Shown here piece after piece: positions 8,205-16,734 of a stretch of DNA of 64,000 bases; position 1 is the stretch's first letter, and every line of letters starts with the position of its first letter. The DNA is taken from the NCBI RefSeq assembly GCF_014656055.1, contig NZ_BNBR01000005.1, positions 248,001-312,000 on the forward strand, written 5' to 3'. A program made the position numbers and the translations under genes. Origin of the DNA: Streptomyces griseosporeus. GTDB taxonomy: Bacteria; Actinomycetota; Actinomycetes; Streptomycetales; Streptomycetaceae. Below the pieces are notes generated by a model that searched no databases, had not been told where the DNA came from, and saw only the letters and a program-made list of their open reading frames with translations.

Positions 8205-8618
8205 ATGACTACGAGCACCATGCCGATGCCGGTCGAGGTCTCGCTCAGATGGGGCGACGTGGACTCCTACGGCCACGTCAACAACTGCGAGATCGTACGG
8301 ATTATCGAGGAAGCCCGGATGCGGTGGCTCATGTCGAGCGGCGTGTTCGACGGGGAGACCGCGGTGGTCGCGGCCCATGAGATCGGATATCTGCGACCGC
8401 TCCGGTACTCGCTCGACCCGGTCGATGTCGAGGTGTGGACATCGAATGTCCGGCGGTCCAGCTTCGAGTTCAACTTCAGGATCCTGAACAGCGACCGGCA
8501 GGTGAGCGTCAAGGCCGTCAGCCGGATGGTGATGTTCGACCTGGAAAAGCAGGAGAGCTACGCCATCGGCCCGCGCCTGCGCGGATTTCTGACCGCGGCC
8601 TGCGGCGAACGCCTCTGA
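8205..8618 (+). CDS. Hot-dog acyl-CoA/acyl-ACP thioesterase (4HBT family)
   Basis: The 137-residue single hot-dog protein has the classic 4-hydroxybenzoyl-CoA thioesterase opening 'RWGDVDSYGHVNN' with the catalytic Asp, followed by 'EEARMRWL'. It would hydrolyse an acyl thioester. A gap of 14 nt from the preceding hydrolase, with GAGGTGAG as ribosome site, suggests co-transcription. The probable role is release of the finished chain or removal of wrongly primed chains from the ACP. Length is normal for the family. Confidence 0.9.
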   Translation: MTTSTMPMPVEVSLRWGDVDSYGHVNNCEIVRIIEEARMRWLMSSGVFDGETAVVAAHEIGYLRPLRYSLDPVDVEVWTSNVRRSSFEFNFRILNSDRQVSVKAVSRMVMFDLEKQESYAIGPRLRGFLTAACGERL

Positions 8619-8687
8619 TGCCTGCCGGTGAATTCCCCGGCCCTTCCCTTCCCCCCCTTCCGAGCGAGAAAGTCGAAGGAATCCTCC

Positions 8688-10115
8688 ATGTCGACCGTGG
8701 TTTCGAAAGCACCCCCACGCGAAGCGCAATCGACCATGGGCACGCTGGGGCTGACCATCGTCCTGGTCACCGCGGCGCTGACGATGATCGACGCGGCCAT
8801 CGTCAACGTGGCCCTGCCGTCGATCCAGGCCACCCTGCACACCGACGCCTCGGTGTCGCAGTTCGTGGTCAGCGGCTATGTCATCGCCTACGCCATCCTG
8901 CTGGTCCTGGGCGGCAAGCTCGGTGACCGCCACGGCCGCCGGCGCCTGCTCCAGATCGGCGTCCTGGCCTTCACGCTGACCTCGCTGGCCTGCGGGCTCG
9001 CCCCCAGCATCGAGTTCCTGATCGTCGCCCGGGCCCTGCAGGGCGCCTCGGCCGCGTTCCTGCTGCCGCAGGCGCTGTCGACGATCCAGACGTCCCTGGC
9101 GGAGTCGGCCAAGACCCGGGCCATCGGCCTGTACGGCGCGATCGGCGGCCTGTCGGCCGCGGCCGGGCAGCTGCTCGGCGGCGTCCTGGTCTGGGCGGAC
9201 ATCGCGGGCCTGGACTGGCGGCCCATCTTCCTGGTGAACGTGCCGCTGGGCATCCTGGCGCTGATCGGCGCGCAGACCCACGTCCCCGACACCAAGGCGG
9301 CCGGCGGGCAGTCCATGGACGTCGGCGGCACGGTGCTGCTGGGCGTTGCGGTGCTCGCGCTGCTCATCCCGCTCAGCGTCGGGCGGCAGGCCCACTGGGC
9401 GCTGTGGTGCTGGCTGCTGATCGCGGTCGCGGTGGTCGCCGGGGTGGCGCTGTGGCGCTACGAGCGCCGGCTGGAGCAGCAGGGCCGCACCCCGCTGATC
9501 CCGCCCTCGCTGGTGCGGATGCGTCCGGTCAACCGCGGTCTGCTCATCCTCGGTGGCGGGTTCCTGGTCTTCAGCGGCTTCTCCTTCGCGGTGCCGCTGG
9601 CGCTGCAGGACGGCAACGGCATGAGCGCGGTGGAGTCGGGTCTGTCGGTGGCCCCGCTGGCGGTGGGCGCCTTCCTCGGTTCGCTGCGCGCCCCGAAGCT
9701 CATGGCGAAGGTCGGCATGCGCACCGTGCAGGTCGGCGCGGTCGTCCAGATCGCCGGTCTGGCGCTGCTGATCGCGGCGGCCCGGCTGTGGTGGCCGCAC
9801 ATCCGCTTCTACGAGCTGGTCGTCGCGATGTTCCTGGTCGGCGTCGGCAACGGGCTGTTCATCCCGCCGGTGTTCCGCACGATCCTGTCCTCCCTGCCGC
9901 CGGACCAGGCAGGCGCCGGCAGCGGCATCATGTCGACCACCCAGCAGACCTCGGTCGCCGTCGGTACGGCGGTGCTCGGCCAGGTGTTCATCACCTTCGC
10001 CTCGGGCGGCGACATGAACCTGGGCTTCGTCGCGGTGACCGCGACCTACCTCGTGGTCGGCGTGCTGATCTGCCTCTTCGGCGGCGCGGCCCTCACCCAG
10101 AAGACCGGCGACTGA
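8688..10115 (+). CDS. MFS drug exporter, DHA2 (14-helix) family
   Basis: The 475-residue membrane protein has about 14 predicted helices. Motif A-like loop 'GGKLGDRHGRRRLL' and the 'VNVALPSIQ' segment of helix 1 are characteristic of QacA/EmrB-type proton-driven exporters. The ATG at 8688 follows AAGGA; an upstream in-frame start at 8628 would add 20 residues with no clear ribosome site. It lies inside the biosynthetic operon, so export of, and self-protection from, the product is the likely role. Substrate specificity cannot be read from sequence. Confidence 0.93.
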   Translation: MSTVVSKAPPREAQSTMGTLGLTIVLVTAALTMIDAAIVNVALPSIQATLHTDASVSQFVVSGYVIAYAILLVLGGKLGDRHGRRRLLQIGVLAFTLTSLACGLAPSIEFLIVARALQGASAAFLLPQALSTIQTSLAESAKTRAIGLYGAIGGLSAAAGQLLGGVLVWADIAGLDWRPIFLVNVPLGILALIGAQTHVPDTKAAGGQSMDVGGTVLLGVAVLALLIPLSVGRQAHWALWCWLLIAVAVVAGVALWRYERRLEQQGRTPLIPPSLVRMRPVNRGLLILGGGFLVFSGFSFAVPLALQDGNGMSAVESGLSVAPLAVGAFLGSLRAPKLMAKVGMRTVQVGAVVQIAGLALLIAAARLWWPHIRFYELVVAMFLVGVGNGLFIPPVFRTILSSLPPDQAGAGSGIMSTTQQTSVAVGTAVLGQVFITFASGGDMNLGFVAVTATYLVVGVLICLFGGAALTQKTGD

Positions 10116-10169
10116 CCGGTCCCTCCTTCACCCCCTAGGCCCCACGGCCAACGGCAGGAAGAGACAGCC

Positions 10170-11207
10170 ATGTTGATAGGCGACCTGTATCTCAACGGGT
10201 GCGCGGTGTCCTACCCGACGACGCGCGTCCCCGTGAGCGAGGCCCTGGCGCGGGGCCTGATCCGCGACGCCGACGAGACCCTCGGCGACCCGGCGGTGCC
10301 CGTCTTCGAGGAGAGCGCCCCGGCCGCCGACCTCGCCGTCGACGCCCTGCGCCGGTCGCTGAAGTCGACCGGCACGGACGCGGCCGACGTGGACGTGCTG
10401 ATCCAGTGCGGGTGGTGGCACCAGGGCTACGACATCTGGAGCGCGGCGCACTACGTCGCGCACCAGGTCGGGGCGCTGGGCGCCGTACCGATGAACCTCT
10501 CGCAGGGCTGCAACGCCCCCATGGCGGCGCTCGAACTGACCGTGCGGGCGATGCGGGCCGACTCCGCGATCCGGGTCGGTGCCGTCACGACGGCCGACGC
10601 CATGCGGTTCCCGCAGGTGGACCGCTGGAACCTCAACTACGGCTGTGTGCACGGCGACGCGGGCACCGCGTGGCTGGTGGCGCGCGAGCCGGCCGGACCG
10701 CACGCCTTCCGCGTCCTGTCGGTCGCCAGCAAGGCGGCGCCCGAGCTGGAGATGATGAACCGCGCCGGGCTCGCCCCGACCCCCGGCCCCGCGCTGCGCG
10801 AGGGCGGCACGGTCGACCTGAAGGCGGCCAAGAAGGCGTACCTCACCGAGTTCGGCATGGACGGCTTCATCGGCCGCTCCCGCGACTGCCTGACCGGCAG
10901 CGTGCGCCAGGCGCTGGACGAGGCCGGGCTGGACGGCAGCGAGCGCCGTATCCGGGCGGTGTCGGTGCCCCGGCTCAGCGGCAAGATCTTCGAGACCGTC
11001 TACCGGGCGCAGCTCGCCCCCTTCTTCGGCGAGGACAAGCTGCGCTGGTGGGGCGACCGCACGGCACACCTCGGGGTCGCCGACGTCGGCGCCAACATCG
11101 AGGACACCGCCGCCGAACTGCCCCTGGAGCCCGGCGACATCACCGTCGTGGTGAACGCGGGCGGCGGCTACACGTGGTCCTGCCTGGTCCTGGAGCACGC
11201 CGCCTGA
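10170..11207 (+). CDS. FabH-like ketosynthase III / acyltransferase
   Basis: The 345-residue thiolase-fold protein is of KAS III type with the active-site Cys at C114 ('LSQGCNAPMAALE'). A late Gly/Asn loop ('HLGVADVGANIEDT') replaces the usual FabH GNT loop. The divergence resembles the acyltransferring KAS III relatives found in polyketide clusters (the DpsC/CerJ/ChlB3 group) more than primary FabH. It may choose the starter unit for the KS-alpha/KS-beta pair or move an acyl group onto an acceptor. GGAAGAGA precedes the ATG. It immediately precedes the ACP gene. Confidence 0.85.
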   Translation: MLIGDLYLNGCAVSYPTTRVPVSEALARGLIRDADETLGDPAVPVFEESAPAADLAVDALRRSLKSTGTDAADVDVLIQCGWWHQGYDIWSAAHYVAHQVGALGAVPMNLSQGCNAPMAALELTVRAMRADSAIRVGAVTTADAMRFPQVDRWNLNYGCVHGDAGTAWLVAREPAGPHAFRVLSVASKAAPELEMMNRAGLAPTPGPALREGGTVDLKAAKKAYLTEFGMDGFIGRSRDCLTGSVRQALDEAGLDGSERRIRAVSVPRLSGKIFETVYRAQLAPFFGEDKLRWWGDRTAHLGVADVGANIEDTAAELPLEPGDITVVVNAGGGYTWSCLVLEHAA

Positions 11208-11298
11208 GCCGGCCCGCACAGGGCCCCACGTACCACCCCTCCCTCCCCATCACCGTAATCACTCGGAATCACTCGAAACAACCCAAGGAGACAGCATC

Positions 11299-11580
11299 AT
11301 GACGATCACCCAGGTGTCTGACGAGACCGTCCGTACCACCACCCTCGACATCATCGTCGACGAGCTGGAGCTGGACGTCGAACCGGAGGAGGTCGACCTC
11401 AAGGCCGACCTGATCGAGGTGTACGGCGCCGACTCGCTCGGCCTGATACAGGTCCTCGCCCGCGTCAACAAGCAGCTCGGCATCCGCGTGCCCCGCGAGA
11501 AGGCCGTCGACCTGCGCACGGTCGAGCTGCTGATCCAGCAGATCCTCGACATCCGCGACGGCAAGGACGGCGACCAGTGA
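11299..11580 (+). CDS. Acyl carrier protein of the type II PKS
   Basis: The 93-residue acidic helical protein carries the phosphopantetheine attachment site at S46 in 'YGADSLGLIQV' (DSL motif). It holds the growing chain as a thioester and is the substrate of the KS, KR and DH proteins encoded next to it. AAGGAGA precedes the ATG. Its stop overlaps the start region of KS-alpha, so the two are translationally coupled. It is the only carrier protein in the cluster; the Sfp-like transferase encoded at 20293 presumably activates it. Confidence 0.95.
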   Translation: MTITQVSDETVRTTTLDIIVDELELDVEPEEVDLKADLIEVYGADSLGLIQVLARVNKQLGIRVPREKAVDLRTVELLIQQILDIRDGKDGDQ

Positions 11581-12830
11581 CGCGCGCACGCCGGGTCGTG
11601 GTGACCGGCCTCGGCTGCGTGAGCAGCATCGGCACCGGGGTCCAGGAGTTCACCGAGGGCATCAAGGCCGGTCTGAGCGGCATCTCCGAGATCACGTCCT
11701 TCGACAGCGGCGACTTCCCGGCCCGGCTGGCCGGTGAGGTGCAGGGGTTCGACCCCGCCGGGATCGTCCGGAACATCGACGTCGAGCAGTGGGGCCGTAC
11801 CGCGCACTTCGCGGCCGCGGCCGCCCGGCTGGCGCTGGACGACTCCGGTCTCGAACTGGACGAGGAGAGCCGGGCGACGGCGGGCGCGATCATCGGCACC
11901 ACCAACGGGGAGGCGCCCTCCGTCGACACCCTGACCCAGCAGTGGCTGGACGGCGGCCCGAGCACGCTCTCCGCCGACCTGGTCCGCAAGGTCCCGGCCG
12001 GCAACATCGCCGCCGCGGCCGCCGAGGAACTGGGCCTGTACGGCGAGACCGTCGTCATCCCGACGGCGTGCTCGGCCGCCAACTACGCCATCGGCAGCGC
12101 CGCCGACAAGATCATCGCCGGTGAGGCGGACGTGATGGTGGCCGGCGGCGCGGACAGCGTGAACCGGTTCACGCACGCCGGGTTCCTCAGCCTCGGCGCG
12201 GTGGCCGACGGGGTGCCCCGGCCGTTCGACCAGGACCGTTCGGGCATCGTCACCGCCGAGGGCGGCGCGGTGCTGGTCCTGGAGGAGCTGGAGCACGCCC
12301 GGGCGCGCGGCGCGCACATCTACGCCGAGCTGCTCGGCTACGGGCTCAGCTGCGACGCCCACCACATCGTGCACCCGGACGCCGAGTCCATCGCGACCTG
12401 CATCCGCCGGGCGCACACCAACTCGGGCATCGTCGCCGAGGACGTGGACTACATCTGCGCCCACGGCACCGGCACGCCGACCAACGACATCACCGAGGTC
12501 ACCGCGACCCGGCTGGTGTTCGGCGACGAGCACCCGCCGATGAGCTCCATCAAGTCGATGCTCGGGCACACCATGGGCGCGGCCAGCGGCTTCGGCGCGA
12601 TCGCCTGCTGCAAGGCGATCGAGGACGCCTTCCTGCCGCCCACCATCAACCTGCGCACCGTCGACCCGGCCTTCGGCGAGGGCATCGACTTCGTCGGCGG
12701 CGGGGCGAAGGCGGCCGCGGTGCGGGTGGCGCAGAACCACGGCTTCGCGTTCGGCGGCAACAACGCCATCACCATTTTCGGCGCCTATGCCGACCGCGAG
12801 CCGGTCGGCGCGGGGGAGGGACCGCGATGA
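11577..12830 (+). CDS. Ketosynthase alpha (FabF-like, catalytic)
   Basis: The 417-residue FabF/KS-alpha-type condensing enzyme has all catalytic residues: C165 in 'IPTACSAANY', H296 in 'CAHGTGTPTND', K326 and H331 in 'IKSMLGHTMGAASG'. It performs decarboxylative condensation of malonyl-ACP with the growing chain. The GTG start overlaps the ACP stop, and the KS-beta start overlaps its stop (ATGA), the usual KS-alpha/KS-beta arrangement. With a ketoreductase and dehydratases nearby, and no aromatic KR/ARO/CYC set, it fits the highly reducing type II PKS group, known from ishigamide and cinnamoyl-lipid clusters, that makes polyenes. Confidence 0.95.
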   Translation: MTRARRVVVTGLGCVSSIGTGVQEFTEGIKAGLSGISEITSFDSGDFPARLAGEVQGFDPAGIVRNIDVEQWGRTAHFAAAAARLALDDSGLELDEESRATAGAIIGTTNGEAPSVDTLTQQWLDGGPSTLSADLVRKVPAGNIAAAAAEELGLYGETVVIPTACSAANYAIGSAADKIIAGEADVMVAGGADSVNRFTHAGFLSLGAVADGVPRPFDQDRSGIVTAEGGAVLVLEELEHARARGAHIYAELLGYGLSCDAHHIVHPDAESIATCIRRAHTNSGIVAEDVDYICAHGTGTPTNDITEVTATRLVFGDEHPPMSSIKSMLGHTMGAASGFGAIACCKAIEDAFLPPTINLRTVDPAFGEGIDFVGGGAKAAAVRVAQNHGFAFGGNNAITIFGAYADREPVGAGEGPR

Positions 12831-13957
12831 CCGTCACGCAGCAGCCGTACGACACCGGGCAGCCGGCCGGCACCGGGGAACTGCGGATCTCCGGGGTGTC
12901 CGTGCTGTCCGCGGCCGGCGTCGGCCTGGACGCCCTGCGCGACCGGCTGCGCGGCCCGGAGCCGGTCCTGGGCGGCGACGAGCCGTGCGCCTCGGACGCC
13001 GCCGACTACGCGGGCCTGCCCGGCCGGGTCGCGGCGGTGCCCGACTTCAAGATCACCGACTATGTGCCGCGCAAGGGCACGAAGAACCTGGACCGCACCA
13101 CCCGTCTCGGCCTCGCCGCCAGCACCCTGCTCAAGCGGGAACTGAGCGAGCGGACCGAGATCCCCGAGGCGTCCTGGGAGGCCACCGGGATCGCCATGGG
13201 CACGGTCGTGGGCAGCCTGCGCAGCAGCGTCGAACTGGACGTCGACATCCTCCAGGGCCAGGGCACCGACCTGGTCAACCCGGCGGTCTTCCCCAACACC
13301 ACGATGAACTGCTGCGCCAGCCAGATCGCCATCTGGCACACCTTCCGCGGCCCCAACTCCACCCTGGCCAACGGCACCGTCAGCGCGCTGTCCGCGCTGC
13401 GGTACGCGGCCCGGCTGATCCGCTGCGGGCACGCCGGGCGGATGCTGGTCGGCGGCGTGGAGGAGCTGTCGCCGCACACCGCGTGGGGCACCCGGCTGAA
13501 GAAGGAGGTGCAGGAGTCGGTCCCGGTCGGCGAGGGCGCGGCGCTGGTCGCGCTGGAGCCCGCGGGACCGGACGCGCCGCCCGCGCTGGCCACGGTGACG
13601 GCGTGCGAGGTGCTGTTCGCCCGGGAGCGCACGCAGGCCGGGTACGCCGAGGCGCTGGGCCGTGCCGTCGACCGGGCGCGGCAGGCCGCCGAGGCCGCCG
13701 GGACCGGCGTCGAGCTGGTCCTGCCCGGCACTGTCGGAACGTTCCTGCAGGGTGCGGAGGAGTCGGTCCTGGACCGGTTCGACGCCGAGCGCGTGGACGT
13801 GCGGGCCGCGGTCGGCGAGTGCGGCGGCGCCCTGGGCGCCATGCAGCTCGCCGCCGCGGTGGCCCTCGGCCGGCCCGGCACGGGCGTGCTGATCACCGGC
13901 ATCGACGAGTCCGGGGCGGTGGCCGCTGCCGTGCTCACCATCGGGGAGCGCGCATGA
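12827..13957 (+). CDS. Ketosynthase beta / chain-length factor
   Basis: This 376-residue KS-like protein aligns with KS-alpha, but the nucleophilic Cys is gone: the stretch 'STLANGTVSALSAL' places a Thr (about T184) where C165 of KS-alpha lies. The HGTGT and GH(T)MGAASG histidine motifs are also absent. It is about 40 residues shorter than KS-alpha. These are features of a non-catalytic chain-length partner. Four-base ATGA overlaps join it to KS-alpha before it and the AfsA-like gene after it. It probably sets chain length as a heterodimer with KS-alpha. It is divergent enough that a separate subgroup is possible. Confidence 0.9.
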   Translation: MTVTQQPYDTGQPAGTGELRISGVSVLSAAGVGLDALRDRLRGPEPVLGGDEPCASDAADYAGLPGRVAAVPDFKITDYVPRKGTKNLDRTTRLGLAASTLLKRELSERTEIPEASWEATGIAMGTVVGSLRSSVELDVDILQGQGTDLVNPAVFPNTTMNCCASQIAIWHTFRGPNSTLANGTVSALSALRYAARLIRCGHAGRMLVGGVEELSPHTAWGTRLKKEVQESVPVGEGAALVALEPAGPDAPPALATVTACEVLFARERTQAGYAEALGRAVDRARQAAEAAGTGVELVLPGTVGTFLQGAEESVLDRFDAERVDVRAAVGECGGALGAMQLAAAVALGRPGTGVLITGIDESGAVAAAVLTIGERA

Positions 13958-14925
13958 CCACCGCGACCACGGCCACCGCGGCCGACGTGACCGCGACCGC
14001 GGGGACCCGGGTGCGCCGGGACCTCGTCCACCGTGCCCACGAGCAGGAGGTCCTGGTCTCCCCGCCCTGGCGGGAGCCGGACGGCGGCTACGGCAGCAGG
14101 ACCGTCACCGCCGGCATCAGCGACTACTACCGCGACCACCCCGTCCCGCACCGGCTGGACGCCCTGCTGCTGATCGAGGCCTGCCGCCAGGCGGCGCTCA
14201 GCGCGGCGCACGCGTTCGAGGGCCTGTCGGAGAACATCGCGTTCTTCTTCAACTCGATCGACATGGAGATCACCGATCCCGGGCAATTGGCGGCGGCCGA
14301 CGAGGAGCTGACGATCCGTTCGGAGTTCGAGCGGCTCCGGCTGCGCGGCGACGGCTCGCCGAAGCAGATCACGTACACCCAGTACGGCACCGACACCTCG
14401 GGCCGGAAACTGGTGCGGACGTCGATGGCGGTGCAGGGCCTGCCCAAGGACCGCTACCCGGAGCTGCGGGCCTATCAGCGCGGCGGCTCCCCCGCGCCGA
14501 CGACCGCGGCGCTGCGCTCCGGCCAGGTGCGGCGCGCCGACCTCGGCGCTCCGGCCAGTGTGGCCCGTACCCGCGTCGAGAACGTGGCGATCGCCGGGGT
14601 GCGGGCCGAGGCCGGGGTCCGCGTCGCGGACCTCGCACCGGACCTGGCCAACGCCGCCCTCTTCGACCACGACTACGACCACTTCCCGGCGATGGTCCTC
14701 ATCGAGGCGGGCCGCCAGCTGGCGCTGTCCGGCACGGACCGGCCGGCCGGGCACGTGGTGACCGCGGTGCGCGCCGCCTTCGAGCACTTCGCGGAGCTGG
14801 ACGCGCCGATCCGGCTGGAGGCCCGGCAGGGCGAGCGATGGGTGGACGTGGACTGCGTCCAGGACGGCCTGGTCGTCACCCGCATGGCGTTCGCTCTCTC
14901 GCCGGCCCCCGCGGGGGAGGCGTGA
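13954..14925 (+). CDS. AfsA/ScbA-family protein (tandem hot-dog)
   Basis: The 323-residue protein has two AfsA-type hot-dog repeats. The first, about residues 20-110, includes 'RDLVHRAHEQEVLVSPPW' and 'LDALLLIEACRQAAL'; the second, about 205-300, includes 'DHDYDHFPAMVLIEAGRQLAL'. AfsA and ScbA condense a beta-ketoacyl thioester with dihydroxyacetone phosphate in gamma-butyrolactone hormone synthesis and normally stand beside a receptor gene. Here no receptor gene is adjacent, and the gene is embedded by ATGA overlap between KS-beta and a HAD-like gene. Possible roles are coupling the PKS chain to a small triose-phosphate-like partner, dehydration or cyclisation, or making a hormone from the chain. 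Family assignment is firm; function is not. Confidence 0.88.
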   Translation: MTTATTATAADVTATAGTRVRRDLVHRAHEQEVLVSPPWREPDGGYGSRTVTAGISDYYRDHPVPHRLDALLLIEACRQAALSAAHAFEGLSENIAFFFNSIDMEITDPGQLAAADEELTIRSEFERLRLRGDGSPKQITYTQYGTDTSGRKLVRTSMAVQGLPKDRYPELRAYQRGGSPAPTTAALRSGQVRRADLGAPASVARTRVENVAIAGVRAEAGVRVADLAPDLANAALFDHDYDHFPAMVLIEAGRQLALSGTDRPAGHVVTAVRAAFEHFAELDAPIRLEARQGERWVDVDCVQDGLVVTRMAFALSPAPAGEA

Positions 14926-15623
14926 TGCGGCCCGCGATCTGGACCGACTTCCGCGGGGTGCTCACCCCGCCCCTGCGGGAGGGGCTGCGCGCCTACTGCG
15001 TGGGCAAGGAGTTCACGCCCGCCCAGCTCGGGCAGTGCCTGCGCGCGATCGCCGACCGGTACGGCTGTCCCGACGGGATGGCCGTGCTGGACTCCGGGAT
15101 CCTCTCGGAGCGGCAGTGGGCGGCGGAGATCGAGCGGGAGCTGGCCGGCCGGTTCGGCCTCACCGCCGACCTCTCCCGCCTCGGCTCCGAGTGGTGGAGC
15201 GACCGCCGGGTCGACAGCGTGTGGCTGGCCGCGCTGCGCCGGTGGCGGCAGGCGGGCGCGTTCGTCGGGCTGGTCTCCAACCTGCCCGTCGACTGGAAGC
15301 CGTACTTCACCGCCTTCCTGGACTGGGACGGGCTGTTCGACGACGTCCTGCTGTCCTGCGACACCGGGGCCCGCAAACCCGACGCGGCCCTGTTCCGCCT
15401 CGCCGAGTCCCGCACCGGCCTGCCGCCCGAGGCCCACGTCCTCGTCGACGACCTCGACGCCAACGTGACCGGCGCGCGGCGGGCCGGCTGGACCGGTGTG
15501 ACCGGCGGCGGTGAGCACACGCCGGCCGCCGTCGAGCGGATCGACGCCCTGGTGGGCGCCGCCGCACCCCGAAACCACCCCCCGGTGCGCATCGGCGCAC
15601 CCCACCAAGGAGCAGGACGATGA
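14925..15623 (+). CDS. HAD-superfamily hydrolase-like protein
   Basis: The 232-residue protein has the haloacid dehalogenase fold: motif I 'WTDFRGVLTP' with the nucleophile Asp, motif II 'LVSNLPVDW', a Lys in 'GARKPD' and motif IV 'LVDDLDANVTGAR'. In motif I the usual second Asp (acid/base in phosphatases) is Arg. That is seen in dehalogenase-like members and argues against a standard phosphatase, though removal of a phosphate after an AfsA-like condensation would fit the neighbourhood. The ATG overlaps the AfsA-like stop (TGATG), and the next gene overlaps its end, so it belongs to the same operon. Confidence 0.85.
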   Translation: MRPAIWTDFRGVLTPPLREGLRAYCVGKEFTPAQLGQCLRAIADRYGCPDGMAVLDSGILSERQWAAEIERELAGRFGLTADLSRLGSEWWSDRRVDSVWLAALRRWRQAGAFVGLVSNLPVDWKPYFTAFLDWDGLFDDVLLSCDTGARKPDAALFRLAESRTGLPPEAHVLVDDLDANVTGARRAGWTGVTGGGEHTPAAVERIDALVGAAAPRNHPPVRIGAPHQGAGR

Positions 15624-16330
15624 CGAGTCGATCGGTGTTCGTGACGGGAGCCAGCCGGGGCATCGGCGAGGCCATCGCGAAGGAACTGAACAAGCAGGGA
15701 TACCGCGTGGTGGGCACCGCCCGCACCACCCGCCCGGAGCTGGAGGGCGTCGAGTTCGTCGCGTGCGACGTGCGCGACCCGGAGTCCGTGCGCACGGCGG
15801 TCGAGCAGGCCCGGGAGATCCTCGGCGAGATCGACATCGTCGTGAACTGCGCCGGCATCATGAACGACGGCCCGCTGCTCACCCAGACCCAGGAGGGCGT
15901 GCAGAGCGTCCTCGACACCAACCTCAACGGCTCCATCAACGTGGTCCGCGAGACCGTGCCGGACATGATGGCCAACAAGTGGGGACGCCTGGTGTTCGTC
16001 TCCTCGATCGTGGCGCTGTGGGGCTCGCCGGGCCAGACCAACTACTCGGCGTCCAAGAGCGGCCTGATCGGCCTTGCCCGCTCGCTGGCCTGGGAACTCG
16101 GCCGCGCCGGGATCACCTCTAACGTGGTGCTGCCCGGCCTGATCGAGACCGACATGATCTCCGGTCTGACCGAGCGGCGCCGCAAGGAGATCATCTCCCA
16201 GACGGCCCTGCGCCGCACCGGCACCCCCGAGGAGGTGGCCGCCCTGGTCGCCTTCCTCGTCTCGGAGGAGGCCGGGTTCATCACGGGCGCGTCGATCCCG
16301 ATCGGCGGCGGCGTCGGCATGGGACTGTGA
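15620..16330 (+). CDS. Ketoreductase, FabG-like SDR
   Basis: The 236-residue short-chain dehydrogenase has the NADPH motif 'TGASRGIGEAI', the NNAG-like 'NCAG', a Ser in 'VFVSSIVALWG' and the catalytic Y142/K146 ('NYSASKSGL'). Its length and sequence fit FabG, the 3-oxoacyl-ACP reductase. It would reduce each beta-keto group formed by KS-alpha/KS-beta before dehydration. It overlaps both neighbours by four or five bases. A stand-alone FabG-type KR together with dehydratases and no enoyl reductase points to a conjugated polyene product. Confidence 0.94.
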   Translation: MTSRSVFVTGASRGIGEAIAKELNKQGYRVVGTARTTRPELEGVEFVACDVRDPESVRTAVEQAREILGEIDIVVNCAGIMNDGPLLTQTQEGVQSVLDTNLNGSINVVRETVPDMMANKWGRLVFVSSIVALWGSPGQTNYSASKSGLIGLARSLAWELGRAGITSNVVLPGLIETDMISGLTERRRKEIISQTALRRTGTPEEVAALVAFLVSEEAGFITGASIPIGGGVGMGL

Positions 16331-16734
16331 TGAGTACGACGACCTATCCCGTACGGCCCGGCGCGCGCCGTATGCCCCTGGTGGCCGTGGACGACGTCCG
16401 GGCGGCCGGCAAGGGCTTCGTCGGCCGCAAGACGATCGACCCCGGTGACCCCTATCTGCGCGGTCACTTCCCGTCCCTGACGGTGTATCCGGGGGTGTTC
16501 CTGGTCGAGAGCCTCCAGCAGATGCTGGAGGTGCACCTGGACGGGGCGCTCGGCGGCGTCGAGCTGGTGGAGCTGGGCTCGGTCCGGTTCAGCCGGCCGG
16601 CGCTGGCCGGGGACGAGGTGGTCATCGAGGCCGAGGTCGACGGCGACCGCGACCGGCTGGTCACCAAGGCCACGTGCAGCAGCGGCGGGCAGCGCCTCGC
16701 CCGCATCACGGCGACCTGGCGGTGCCGGCCATGA
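16330..16734 (+). CDS. Dehydratase subunit 1, FabZ-like, catalytic His present
   Basis: The 134-residue hot-dog protein has the FabZ signature in modified form: 'RGHFPSLTVYPGVFLVESLQQ', with catalytic H46 and E60. It would dehydrate 3-hydroxyacyl-ACP. A GTG at 16327 is an alternative start one codon earlier; the ATG overlaps the ketoreductase stop as TGATG. It directly precedes, with an ATGA overlap, a second hot-dog protein that has lost the His. The pairing suggests a heterodimer such as those known for aryl-polyene and other highly reducing type II systems. Confidence 0.9.
   Translation: MSTTTYPVRPGARRMPLVAVDDVRAAGKGFVGRKTIDPGDPYLRGHFPSLTVYPGVFLVESLQQMLEVHLDGALGGVELVELGSVRFSRPALAGDEVVIEAEVDGDRDRLVTKATCSSGGQRLARITATWRCRP

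Noticed and set aside
12787..13953. Long frame upstream of the AfsA-like gene read as one large protein
   Set aside because: It is out of frame with KS-beta, which has KS motifs; the AfsA-like protein begins at the ATG overlapping the KS-beta stop.
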